Assembly: GCF_002368395.1 (NCBI RefSeq)
Contig: NZ_AP018254.1
Span: 2,976,001 to 3,040,000, forward strand
From: Calothrix sp. NIES-3974
Lineage (GTDB): Bacteria > Cyanobacteriota > Cyanobacteriia > Cyanobacteriales > Nostocaceae
Length of the DNA: 64,000 nucleotides
Direction of reading: 5' to 3'
The position numbers and the translations under genes were made by a program. The notes under the pieces were generated by a model, which saw nothing but the letters and a program-made list of their open reading frames with translations, searched no databases and was not told the DNA's origin. Positions 10,514 to 19,073 of the stretch are shown piece after piece. Positions within the stretch are counted from its first letter, which is position 1. Each line of letters opens with the position of its first letter.

Positions 10514-10801
10514 TCATTTTTCTTGAATCAAAACATAGGGTTGAATAATTAGGGTATTAAAGCGTTTTTCCCGGTTGAGATTCCATTCTCCTAGTTGTTC
10601 GTGGGAAGGTTTGCTAATCAAAGCTTCATCGATCCAAAGATTTACCTCATGAATGCGATCGCTGGCGATGGCAAATCCCACATCTACTAGGTTTAATGTA
10701 TCTGACACAACAATCACCGCATCCCTTTGAGCGTGGGGAATCAGCCAGTTCCATTCGGCTTCATCTAAACTTTCTTGTAATTCTGTATGTAAGTCACCCA
10801 T
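10514..10801 (-). CDS. DUF2288 family protein
   Basis: This is a 95-residue conserved protein of unknown function. It has the DUF2288 pattern: LHTEL at the start, EAEWNWLIPHAQRDAVIVV, LVDVGFAIASD, and a C-terminal NTLIIQPYVLIQE. I chose the ATG at 10801 (MGDLHTELQ) because the frame upstream runs through typical repeat-like intergenic sequence and the family begins near this point. It lies about 85 bases downstream of plsC on the same strand and could be co-transcribed with it. Confidence 0.75.
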   Translation of the reverse strand: MGDLHTELQESLDEAEWNWLIPHAQRDAVIVVSDTLNLVDVGFAIASDRIHEVNLWIDEALISKPSHEQLGEWNLNREKRFNTLIIQPYVLIQEK

Positions 10802-10885
10802 TTGGATTTTGGATTTGAGATTACTCTGCGAGAAGCCCTGCGGGCTATGGATTTTTGATACAGTCAACGGTTAACAGAATTTTTT

Positions 10886-11521
10886 CTATCTTCCCAACTC
10901 ATGTAAGGCATTAATTGCATCCGTACAGCTTTGGGTCACTGTTTCCAGTTCATGTTTATCTCCTGATGGGGGTGGTGGGATAACTTCGCCAATGCGAATA
11001 GTCAAGGGAACGGAACGGGGTAAACCACCATGTTTTTCAATCTCCTCGCTTCCCCACAAACAAACTGGTAAAAGGGGTGCTTGGGATTTGGCTGCAAGTA
11101 AAGCCGCACCGCGTTTGGGTTCGGTGATTTTGCCATCGGGGGTACGTGTACCTTGGAGAAAAACTCCCACAGCCCAACCATTTTCTAAATATTCTAAAGC
11201 CGCACGAATTGCCGCTCGATCTGCGCTCCCACGACTAACTGGATAAGCTCCATACAATTTAATTGCCGCACTTAAAACTGGCACGTCAAATAATTCTTTT
11301 TTTGCCATATAGGCAACAGGACGACCCACACAGTTAGAAACAATGGGGGGATCAAAATTACTGGCATGATTACTAACTACAATTAAAGGCCCTTCCTGGG
11401 GAACATTTTCCGCACCATAAATACGTCCCCGAAAGTACGTATGTAGCATCGGGCTGACCACTGACCATTTAAAGGCATGGTACAGCATTAGACTAACTAG
11501 CGGTTCGCGAGTTCTACCCAC
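10886..11521 (-). CDS. plsC: 1-acyl-sn-glycerol-3-phosphate acyltransferase
   Basis: This 211-residue member of the PlsC/LPLAT family acylates lysophosphatidic acid at the membrane in phospholipid and galactolipid synthesis. The catalytic HX4D motif is intact (NHASNFDPP, about residue 51). Block II reads YPVSRGSADR. Block III reads FLQGTRTPDG, where most homologues have FPEGTR. A proline-containing block IV (APLLPV) is present. The Pro-Glu to Leu-Gln change in block III could alter phosphate binding or substrate choice. Length is typical for cyanobacterial PlsC. Cyanobacteria often have several paralogues, so the exact substrate is uncertain. Confidence 0.85.
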   Translation of the reverse strand: MGRTREPLVSLMLYHAFKWSVVSPMLHTYFRGRIYGAENVPQEGPLIVVSNHASNFDPPIVSNCVGRPVAYMAKKELFDVPVLSAAIKLYGAYPVSRGSADRAAIRAALEYLENGWAVGVFLQGTRTPDGKITEPKRGAALLAAKSQAPLLPVCLWGSEEIEKHGGLPRSVPLTIRIGEVIPPPPSGDKHELETVTQSCTDAINALHELGR

Positions 11522-11904
11522 AGATATTACATTTTAATTCAGTCTGTCATCAGCATAAGCCATTGCGGTCAAAAAGTGAAGTATTTAGGGTTTATCGCCA
11601 AAAGTCTTTTTATGAGGGTAGGGAGTCGGGAGAGACGCGATATATCGCGTCTTTACTATTTTTCAGCAAGCCCTATTTTAGGGTTTATCGCCAAAAGTCT
11701 TTGATTCGGGTTCGGCAACAGGAACCCATTTTCGTCTCTGATACAGGGAAACGCGATCGCGTGGACATACGTAGCACTAGTTCTCAAAAAGAAGTGACTC
11801 CGTAGAAGTATGGCAAGATTATCAACAGTATTCCTCCTGTCTCCCGTATCCTAAACCCTATTTTTCAGGTGCAAAGAAGTTTTTTCCTTCTTCACACCTG
11901 CTGC
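11522..11904. other. Intergenic region with duplicated 26-mer and palindrome
   Basis: No gene is supported. It contains two direct repeats of TTTAGGGTTTATCGCCAAAA (from about 11584 and 11679) with an AGAGACGCG/CGCGTCTTT palindrome between them at 11631-11656. Confidence 0.55.
11584..11704. repeat. Direct repeats flanking a palindrome
   Basis: A 26-base direct repeat (TTTAGGGTTTATCGCC then AAAAGTCTTT) starts at about 11584 and again at about 11679. The palindrome AGAGACGCGATA/TATCGCGTCTTT lies between the copies. This may be a local duplication linked to insertion of the palindrome. Confidence 0.7.
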
Positions 11905-14601
11905 TTACAACCGATTGACAACTGGGGATGTCACCCCTACCTGACTATCTTGAGTAGTATTAATTGCTTGCTGTTGGATTTCCTCCTTGACGACTCCACG
12001 CAATTTAATCAAATGGATTGCCCGTTTAACGCTTTCCGGTAAAATTACCACTAAGCTGTTATCGGGAGCATTATCCAAAGCTGTATTAATAGCTTCGGTC
12101 TCGTCCAGTATGGTTTCATAGCGAATGTCCGGGTTCACCTGTTCAATTCCCTGAACAATAAAATCAGCTGCCGAACCACGAGGTCTTCCCCTAGTATCAT
12201 CGTCCTCCTTAACAATAATTCGGTCAAAAATTTCGGCTGCTAATTTACCTAGGGTGATAAAGTCCTCATCACGCCTATCCCCAGGACCACCCACCACACC
12301 AATGCGTGAGCCGGAATTCCAGTTACGCACAAATGCACCTAGAGCCTCGTAACTGTGGGGATTATGGGCATAATCCACCAAAGCATGGTAATTACCTAAA
12401 TTAAATAAATTCATCCGTCCCGGAGTTTGACTCACTGAAGCCCGAAATGTGGTCAAACCAGAGCGAATTTCCTCAATGGATACATTTTGTACAAATGCAG
12501 CTAGGGAAGCTGCCAAGGCATTGGCAATCATAAATGGTGCCCGTCCACCCATTGTTAAAGGAATGTTTTCTACCCGCTCAATCCGGTGTGTCCAATCCCC
12601 CTTAAGTATGGAAATATACCCATTCTCATACAGTGCCGCCACACCTCCTTTTTGGATATGTTCCCGCACTAACCCAGAATCGGCATTCATCGTGAAGTAG
12701 GCAATATTTGCCTTGGTTTTTTCCGCCATTGCAGCCACCCTGGGGTCATCGGCATTCAAAACCGCATAACCATCGGGATAAACGGCTTCGGCAACCACAC
12801 TCTTGAGATGGGCTAACTGGTCGATGGTATCAATATCACCTAAGCCTAAATGGTCAGCCGCCACGTTTAAAACCACACCAACGTTGGCGGCTTCAAAGGC
12901 TAATCCTGAACGCAAAATCCCTCCACGGGCAGTTTCCAACACCGCCACTTCTACTGTGGGGTCTTGCAAAATTAGCTGGGCACTTTGGGGTCCAGTATTA
13001 TCTCCCGCTTCCACCAAATAATCGCCAATATAAGTACCATCGGTTGTGGTATAACCAATAACTTTACCTGTTTGCTTAAAAATATGTGCCAAAAGTCTGG
13101 TGGTTGTGGTTTTCCCATTAGTTCCGGTCACACTTAAAATCGGGATGCGACTAGCACTTTCGTGGGGGAACAACATATCGATCACAGCACCGGCAACATT
13201 ACGAGGAATCCCTTGACTGGGGGCAATGTGCATTCGGAAACCAGGGGCTGCATTCACTTCGACAATTACGCCATCCATTTCTCGCAGGGGACGACTGATA
13301 TCCGATGTCACCACATCAATTCCAGCCACATCCAAACCAATAATTTTCACGACACGCTGGGCTAACCAAACATTTTCCGGGTGAATTTCATCGGTTCTGT
13401 CTACGGCAATTCCGCCTGTACTTAAATTGGCTGTTGCCCGCAGGTAACAAATTTCTCCTTCCTTGAGTACCGTATTCAGGGTATAACCTTGACGGTCAAG
13501 TAACTGGTAACTTGTCCGGTCTAGTTCAATTTTGGTCAACACATTATCATGACCATCACCGCGATTCGGGTCACGATTGGTGTGTTCGATTAACTCATTA
13601 ATCGTTGATTTGCCATCACCCACCACATGAGCCGGAACCCTTTCGGCTACGGCGACCACCTTGCCATTGACAACTAAAACCCGATGGTCACGGCCAGTAT
13701 AATACTTCTCCACGATAATCGAACGGGAAACCTGACGGGCTGCATCATAGGCTGCTTCCGCTTCATTCCAAGAGCGAATATCAATGGTGATCCCGCGTCC
13801 GTGGTTACCATCGAGGGGCTTAATCACAATCGGATAGCCACCGACGTACTCAATTGCCTCCTCTAGGTCATCTAAAAAGTTAATCACCGTTCCTCGGGGA
13901 ACAGGAATCCCGGATTCTTCCAGGATGCGTTTAGTCGCTTCCTTGTCGCAAGCTAACTCCACACCTAAAATACCCGTTTGATTCGTCATTGTTGCTTGGA
14001 TACGCTTTTGATTACTGCCGTATCCAAGTTGAATCAAGAACCTTGCCCCTAACTGCATGGTGGGAATGCCACGTTTTTCTGCTTCTTTGACGATGGCTTC
14101 CGTACTCGGACCGAGGGCAGAATCGCGCCAAAAGTCACGCAAATCCTGTAAATCTTGTTCTAATTCCGCTTTGGGATAGCGACCCCGATCGACTATGCTT
14201 TGACATAATCTGACTGCGGCCCGACCTGCATATCTGCCTGCTTCCTCCTGCTCATACTCGAATACAACCTGATAAACTCCCGGCGTTGCAGTTTCGCGGG
14301 TGCGTCCAAAACTGACGTGGATACCGACGAGTTCTTGTAGCTCTAATGCAACATGTTCGACAATATGTCCCATCATGGTACCTTCGCGCACGCGCATGAG
14401 AAATCCACCACGACAGCCAGGGGAACAAAAATGATTCTCCAGACTAGGCAGTGCCTCCACCAATCCCTCATAAAAGTCGGGGATTTGGTTTGATGGCGTG
14501 TCTGCTAGATTTTCTAGGTCGAGGCGCATTACTATTAACTTTTTGCGTCGAATGCTCCAGTAGTTGGGACCGCGTAAGGTCTGGATTTTGAGGATTCTCA
14601 T
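11905..14601 (-). CDS. cphA: Cyanophycin synthetase
   Basis: This 898-residue enzyme makes multi-L-arginyl-poly-L-aspartate, the nitrogen storage polymer, from Asp, Arg and ATP. The start at 14601 (MRILKIQTLRGPNYWSIRR) is the conserved cyanobacterial N-terminus; the upstream in-frame ATG at 14631 is less likely. Domain order is an N-terminal CphA domain, an ATP-grasp domain (about 210-470, with PIVIKPLDGNHGRGI and EVNAAPGFRMH), then a Mur-ligase-like domain with P-loop TGTNGKTTTTR near residue 493, and DYAHNPHSY and GGPGDRRDED downstream. Full length and all key motifs are present. It lies directly downstream of cphB on the same strand, the classical cphBA arrangement. Confidence 0.97.
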   Translation of the reverse strand: MRILKIQTLRGPNYWSIRRKKLIVMRLDLENLADTPSNQIPDFYEGLVEALPSLENHFCSPGCRGGFLMRVREGTMMGHIVEHVALELQELVGIHVSFGRTRETATPGVYQVVFEYEQEEAGRYAGRAAVRLCQSIVDRGRYPKAELEQDLQDLRDFWRDSALGPSTEAIVKEAEKRGIPTMQLGARFLIQLGYGSNQKRIQATMTNQTGILGVELACDKEATKRILEESGIPVPRGTVINFLDDLEEAIEYVGGYPIVIKPLDGNHGRGITIDIRSWNEAEAAYDAARQVSRSIIVEKYYTGRDHRVLVVNGKVVAVAERVPAHVVGDGKSTINELIEHTNRDPNRGDGHDNVLTKIELDRTSYQLLDRQGYTLNTVLKEGEICYLRATANLSTGGIAVDRTDEIHPENVWLAQRVVKIIGLDVAGIDVVTSDISRPLREMDGVIVEVNAAPGFRMHIAPSQGIPRNVAGAVIDMLFPHESASRIPILSVTGTNGKTTTTRLLAHIFKQTGKVIGYTTTDGTYIGDYLVEAGDNTGPQSAQLILQDPTVEVAVLETARGGILRSGLAFEAANVGVVLNVAADHLGLGDIDTIDQLAHLKSVVAEAVYPDGYAVLNADDPRVAAMAEKTKANIAYFTMNADSGLVREHIQKGGVAALYENGYISILKGDWTHRIERVENIPLTMGGRAPFMIANALAASLAAFVQNVSIEEIRSGLTTFRASVSQTPGRMNLFNLGNYHALVDYAHNPHSYEALGAFVRNWNSGSRIGVVGGPGDRRDEDFITLGKLAAEIFDRIIVKEDDDTRGRPRGSAADFIVQGIEQVNPDIRYETILDETEAINTALDNAPDNSLVVILPESVKRAIHLIKLRGVVKEEIQQQAINTTQDSQVGVTSPVVNRL

Positions 14602-14850
14602 GGGAATAGGTAGATGGAGATTCGGAGTCAATATTCTAGTTTCATATTGGAATCAGCCGCTAACTGTTCCTGATAAACAGTTTTTCGCTATTATGTATCT
14701 ACGTTAGCTTGTTAGTCTGGGGAAACGCCTTGTTGTGTTCCCGTTGTGCGGGATAGACATCGGGGGTATGCCCGCTCCTAATCCTAACTAGCTGGTGTAG
14801 GTCAAAAAGATGCGGCCAAACAAGAGTGTAACCTGTTATACGCACCCCCG
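14602..14850. other. cphB-cphA spacer
   Basis: About 250 bases separate the two cyanophycin genes. This is long enough for an independent cphA promoter. No clear terminator or NtcA-type site (GTA-N8-TAC) was found by eye. Confidence 0.4.
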
Positions 14851-15714
14851 TCAGCTGGAAATTCGGTAGGTTGCAGGTAAAACTGTTCGTTGATAGAGGT
14901 GATAGCGATCGCCATGACTGAGAATATGCAGGCGCATATTATGAATTGTCAAGGGTTCGGTCGCCCCTACATGGGGTTCATTGGTGTGGGTGACTTCGGT
15001 TGGGTCAACAACGGTGACACTACCCTTACCCAGCACTTGCATCCACCCATCCCGTTCAAACATGGCACAGGTGTCTTCATCGATCCCAATACCCAAACGG
15101 TCAGGATGGGCTGCGATCGCACTCACCAGGCGCACCATGCGATTGCGATTGTGAAAATGTTGATCGACTATCACTTCGGGGATAAAACCCAACCCGGTAG
15201 CCATATCCACCAAAGAGCGATTTGGGGACTCTCCACTTCCACCCCCAGCAATCATGTGATGCCCCATCACAGCAGCTCCAGCACTAGTTCCTGCTAGTGT
15301 CAATTGCCCTGTCTTCACACGATGGCGAATGATTTCCATCGCTGAAGTATCCGATAGTACACCGCATAGTCGCAATTGGTCGCCACCTGTTAAAAACAGC
15401 CCCGTACAGTTTTCTAATGATTCTCGGAAGTGACGGTCTTCGCATTGGTCGCGCTCGCGAATGTCCAATAGCTCGACCTTTTGCGCTCCCATCTCCTCAA
15501 AAATACGGATGTAGCGTCCGCCAATGATACCAGGTTCCCGCGATGCTGAGGGAATAATTGTAATGTAGGCATCAGTTCCACCGGAACGAGCTACAAATGT
15601 GCGGAGGATTTCGCGTCCGTGTACTTTGTCTTCTGCGCCTCCGATAACCAGAACGGCGGTTTTTGTTGCTTGGGGTGTCCTCATCTCCAGCCATTTAGCT
15701 TTCAATTGCTGCAT
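14851..15714 (-). CDS. cphB: Cyanophycinase
   Basis: This 287-residue serine-type exopeptidase of family S51 cleaves cyanophycin to beta-Asp-Arg dipeptides in the cytosol. The nucleophile elbow GTSAGAAVMG places the catalytic Ser near residue 144. Also visible are LVIGGAEDKVHGREIL at the N-terminus, LTGGDQLRL, and VDQHFHNRNR. I chose the ATG at 15714 (MQQLKAKWLEMRTPQ) because AGGAGA lies just upstream and homologues start here. An in-frame ATG at 15753 is the alternative. It is the first gene of the cphB-cphA unit, so degradation and synthesis are encoded together. Confidence 0.96.
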   Translation of the reverse strand: MQQLKAKWLEMRTPQATKTAVLVIGGAEDKVHGREILRTFVARSGGTDAYITIIPSASREPGIIGGRYIRIFEEMGAQKVELLDIRERDQCEDRHFRESLENCTGLFLTGGDQLRLCGVLSDTSAMEIIRHRVKTGQLTLAGTSAGAAVMGHHMIAGGGSGESPNRSLVDMATGLGFIPEVIVDQHFHNRNRMVRLVSAIAAHPDRLGIGIDEDTCAMFERDGWMQVLGKGSVTVVDPTEVTHTNEPHVGATEPLTIHNMRLHILSHGDRYHLYQRTVLPATYRISS

Positions 15715-16411
15715 TTGGTTTCTCCTGTCAACAACTTCAGGTGAGCTAAACAAGTTTGTTTGGTTGGGTTTTCCTCGTTATGGATGGTTTAGTGTTTCTG
15801 TTATCGGATTTTTCGGTGGGGTAGGAAGTAATGGAGTCACGATAGATTTCATTTCCCCTGCGCTGTTCCCTAGATAATTACCCCGATTCCTTTTTTTTGT
15901 AAACAGAACTTAACATTCAAACCACCAATGATAAGCGCACAATTTGGATTGTGCCAATATAGTATTTTGTTTGCGGGTGTCTAACCCAGAGCAGGAACGA
16001 GGAAAAATATTTCCCTCAGTCCACAAACTTGTCGTTCACTTGTTCACAGTTTCCCAATCGTCAAAATGCTGCTGGGGTCAGCAGGTTTTCACAAACTGGA
16101 ATTTCTGGAGTTGGTTGGATGCATCCTGGAAGTTGTTAACCGTGTGATTGTGATAAATTATCTTGCACGCCATCATGGGGGCTGAATTGCCTGGGCAAAT
16201 CAGTAGATGATGTTCGTGGCTTGAATTTACATGTGAGAATATTTAAACATAAATTAAGTTACCGCTAAAACGTTTATGACACGGGGAAATAAATAACTTG
16301 CAATCTCAGGCTTGAGAATATGGACTTATGTTGTCTGTGTTAGCCACAAAATAAACACCCATTGTTTCGACTTGACAATTTCCAGATTAGTGTCCTTGAA
16401 TACGAATTACT
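15715..16411. other. Divergent intergenic region between cphB and trmD
   Basis: This roughly 700-base spacer must contain the cphB and trmD promoters. No repeat family copy, RNA gene or small conserved coding region was recognised. An open frame at 15944-16147 shows no family features. Confidence 0.5.
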
Positions 16412-17113
16412 GTGCGCTTTGATATAGTTACGCTATTTCCTGATTGTTTTACATCGGTTCTGGCTTCGGGACTGATTGGTAAAGCCTTGGCCAAAAATAT
16501 TGCCCAAGTGAATTTTGTCAATCCTCGCGATTTTACCACCGATAAACACCGTAAGGTTGATGACGAACCCTATGGTGGGGGGGTGGGTATGTTGATGAAA
16601 CCCGAACCGATTTTTGCAGCCGTGGAGTCGCTGCCGACTTTACCACGTCGAGAGGTGATTTTGATGAGTCCCCAGGGGGAAACCGTCAATCAATCCTTGT
16701 TACGGGAATTGGCAACAAATTATGACCAACTTGTCATCATTTGCGGTCACTACGAAGGCGTAGATGAGCGGGTTTTGCACTTGGTGACACGGGAAGTGTC
16801 TTTAGGAGATTTTATCCTTACCGGGGGGGAAATTCCAGCGATGACCATCATTAATGGGGTAATTCGCCTGTTACCTGGGACTGTGGGAAAGGTGGAATCA
16901 TTGCAAGCCGAGAGTTTTGAGCATAATTTATTAGATTATCCCCAATATACCCGTCCGGCTCAGTTTCGCGAATGGCGAGTACCGGATGTTTTATTATCAG
17001 GAAATCATGCAGCGATCGCCAAATGGCGGTTTGAACAACAGCTTGCGCGCACCCGTCAGCGTCGTCCCGATTTACTCAAGGCTTGGGAGGAGGAACGACG
17101 CAAAAAGGAGTGA
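16412..17113 (+). CDS. trmD: tRNA (guanine-N1)-methyltransferase
   Basis: This 233-residue SPOUT methyltransferase forms m1G37 in tRNAs, using S-adenosylmethionine, and prevents frameshifting. It starts at GTG (MRFDIVTLFPD, the family's standard N-terminus). The knot region is clear: the DDEPYGGGVGM loop, IICGHYEGVDERV, and GDFILTGGEIPAM. The C-terminal tRNA-binding helix region (PDVLLSGNHAAI, WRFEQQLARTRQRRPDLL) is complete. It is not in the rpsP-rimM-trmD-rplS operon seen in many bacteria, which is common in cyanobacteria. Confidence 0.96.
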   Translation: MRFDIVTLFPDCFTSVLASGLIGKALAKNIAQVNFVNPRDFTTDKHRKVDDEPYGGGVGMLMKPEPIFAAVESLPTLPRREVILMSPQGETVNQSLLRELATNYDQLVIICGHYEGVDERVLHLVTREVSLGDFILTGGEIPAMTIINGVIRLLPGTVGKVESLQAESFEHNLLDYPQYTRPAQFREWRVPDVLLSGNHAAIAKWRFEQQLARTRQRRPDLLKAWEEERRKKE

Positions 17114-17342
17114 TGGGGAAAAGATGCAAGTAATATCTTGGTTTCGTGCTTTTACCTGCTACTTCATTGTGATTATTTTGTTTCGCCAATTAACACTACA
17201 TATCTTCCCGGAAACTTCTCTCAGGGTAAGCTTTTCCAGCGATTAATAACCGTCCGATTGCGTTACCAGCAGACCTCTGTTTTTAGTTTCTTCCATGACT
17301 GTTGGGAGGAAAATCCCCCATGACCCACTATACTGTAATCAC

Positions 17343-17502
17343 CTTACGCCTACTCAATTGTCGTGTCGGTACCTTAACTCCTCAGTTGCAATCAAGGATT
17401 CAACAGCTATCACTACCCCAATAGGAAGACTTGAGTGAGGCTTTGTTAGATTTTAATGCGATCGCTGATTTAGAAAATTGGTTGACTGCCCATACAAGTT
17501 AA
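17343..17502 (+). pseudogene. Decayed C-terminal fragment of a DUF4351/Rpn gene
   Basis: Translation matches the last about 50 residues of the intact gene just downstream: a diverged NRRVGTLTPQLQ stretch, then LLDFNAIADLENWLTAHTS. It is interrupted by a TAG at 17422-17424 where the intact copy has a Leu codon. The fragment ends in TAA followed by AACCAGTAATATA, the same junction found after the downstream partial copy. It has no N-terminal part. It is a relic of a tandemly duplicated gene. Confidence 0.85.
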
Positions 17503-17518
17503 CCAGTAATATAAACGA

Positions 17519-18457
17519 ATGATTGACCATGACCAATTATTCAAACGACTGCTAGAAAACTTCTTTCCAGAGTTTATCCAGCTATTTTTCCCCGATATTT
17601 GCACCTATTGGCAACCACAAACCATCGAATTTCTCCCCCAGGAGATATTTACAGATGTGACTGTTGGGGAAAAGAAAATCGCCGACTTAGTGGTGCGTGT
17701 CCGTTTCCAAAATCAAGATTCCCTATTCATCATCCACGTCGAACACCAATCCTCCAGTCAATCTGATTTTAACGCACGAATGTTTGTCTACTTTGCTCGA
17801 CTACATGAAAAATACGGTTTGCCAATTTACCCCATCGTCATCTATTCCCACGACTCACCGCGAACACCAGAACCAACTTGCTACACAGTGGAATTTCCTG
17901 ACTGGAAAGTTTTAGAATTTAACTACAGAGTAGTACAATTAAACCAGCTAGATTGGCGGGATTTTGTCAGTACACCGAACCCGGTTGCGAGTGCGTTAAT
18001 AGCCAAAATGCGCATGGACAGACAAGAACGTCCAAGGGTGAAATTATCATCACTGCAATTATTGGTGAGTTTAGGATTAAATCCAGCACAAATTGAGCAA
18101 ATATCCCAGTTTATCGATGTTTACTTGGATTTAAACCCCCAGGAAGAAGCAATTTTCCGTCAACAACTTGCTAGTATCGAACCAACACAGGAGGAAGAAG
18201 TTATGGAAATTGTGACTAGTTGGCAACGTCAAGGACGAATTGAAGGACGAATTGAAGGACTTATTGAAGGAAAACGAGAGATGGTTGTACGCTTACTCAA
18301 TCGTCGTGTCGGAACTTTAACTCCCCAGTTGCAGGAAAGGATTCAACGGTTATCGGTGTCCCAGTTGGAGGACTTGGGTGAGGCTTTATTGGATTTTAAT
18401 GCGATCGCAGACCTAGAAAATTGGTTGACTACTTATGCAAGTGATAATAATTCGTAA
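17519..18457 (+). CDS. Rpn-family (PD-(D/E)XK nuclease-like) DUF4351 protein
   Basis: This is a 312-residue protein. The N-terminal part (about 1-150) is the PDDEXK-type Rpn/YhgA-like domain: MIDHDQLFKRLLENFFPEF, ADLVVRVRF, FIIHVEHQSS, and R-x-FVYFARLHEKYGLPIYPIV. The D...E-x-Q arrangement fits the nuclease core. The C-terminal DUF4351 domain (about 255-305) contains RLLNRRVGTLTP and SQLEDLGEALLDF. A short repeat GRIEGRIEGLIEG links them. Related E. coli Rpn proteins promote RecA-independent recombination; a role here is inferred only. The gene is intact, but partial copies of it sit on both sides, showing local tandem duplication. Confidence 0.8.
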   Translation: MIDHDQLFKRLLENFFPEFIQLFFPDICTYWQPQTIEFLPQEIFTDVTVGEKKIADLVVRVRFQNQDSLFIIHVEHQSSSQSDFNARMFVYFARLHEKYGLPIYPIVIYSHDSPRTPEPTCYTVEFPDWKVLEFNYRVVQLNQLDWRDFVSTPNPVASALIAKMRMDRQERPRVKLSSLQLLVSLGLNPAQIEQISQFIDVYLDLNPQEEAIFRQQLASIEPTQEEEVMEIVTSWQRQGRIEGRIEGLIEGKREMVVRLLNRRVGTLTPQLQERIQRLSVSQLEDLGEALLDFNAIADLENWLTTYASDNNS

Positions 18458-18596
18458 TGCGTAATGCGTAATTCGTAATGCGTAATAGCCTACGGCAAGC
18501 CGCTTCGCGTCTACGTAATAGACTGCGGCAACGCTTCGCGTACGTAATTTGTAATACCTGCTACGTGGGAATAAGCTACGTAATAGCCTGCGGGAA
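18458..18596. repeat. CGTAATGCGTAAT low-complexity and dispersed repeat block
   Basis: Directly after the DUF4351 gene come short repeats of CGTAATGCGTAATTCGTAAT interleaved with AGCCTACGGCAAGCCGCTTCG-like inverted pieces. Similar AATTCGTAATTACGAATTA strings occur at about 18970-19000 and 41520-41565. The block separates the intact gene from the next partial copy. Confidence 0.6.
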
Positions 18597-18851
18597 GAGG
18601 AAGAAGTTATGGAAACTGTTACCAGTTGGCAACGTCAAGGACGAATTGAAGGACAAGAAATTGGAAAACAGGAAGAAGCCTGTAGAATGGTAGTAGGCTT
18701 ACTTCATCGTCGTGTCGGAACTTTAACTCCTCAGTTGCAGGAAAGGATTCAACGGTTATCGGTGTCCCAGTTGGAGGACTTGGGTGAGGCTTTATTGGAT
18801 TTTAATGCGATCACTGATTTAGAAAATTGGTTAGCGACCCACACAAGTTAA
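18597..18851 (+). pseudogene. Second C-terminal fragment of the DUF4351/Rpn gene
   Basis: From GAGGAAGAAGTTATGGAAA onward this stretch is nearly identical to the last quarter of the intact gene, including TSWQRQGRIEG, HRRVGTLTPQLQ and SQLEDLGEALLDF. It ends in TAA with the AACCAGTAATAT junction. An 80-codon frame from the ATG at 18609 is open and could in principle be translated, but it lacks the nuclease domain. High identity suggests recent duplication or gene conversion. Confidence 0.85.
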
Positions 18852-18876
18852 CCAGTAATATGTATGAATGATGAAT

Positions 18877-18924
18877 AATTGATCATGACCAATTATACAA
18901 ACGACTGCGAGAAAACTTCTTTCC
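18877..18924 (+). pseudogene. N-terminal remnant of another DUF4351/Rpn copy
   Basis: The reading IDHDQLYKRLRENFFP reproduces residues 2-17 of the intact gene (IDHDQLFKRLLENFFP), preceded by a similar spacer. Similarity then stops abruptly. This is a third unit of the same tandem array, reduced to 16 codons. Confidence 0.8.
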
Positions 18925-19073
18925 GTTACCAGTAAAAGATGGTGGAAATCAGCAGACCATTCAAACTAATTGATAATTCGTAATTCGTAATTACGAATTA
19001 TTTTTACTTACCAAAAAATCCATGCTATAATCATAGAAGTCATGGGTCTGCGTTCGCAAAGCAGGATACAACT

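Noticed and set aside
11563-11805. 80-codon open frame between plsC and cphA
   Set aside because: It is built from the duplicated TTTAGGGTTTATCGCC segment and a palindrome.
15944-16147. 67-codon open frame upstream of trmD
   Set aside because: No similarity, no ribosome-binding site, and it would occupy the trmD promoter region.
17138-17323. 61-codon open frame between trmD and the DUF4351 fragment
   Set aside because: Random-looking composition and no conserved motif.
18458-18596. CRISPR-like or iteron-like CGTAATGCGTAAT repeats
   Set aside because: Repeat lengths and spacers are irregular, and similar strings occur as filler in other spacers.
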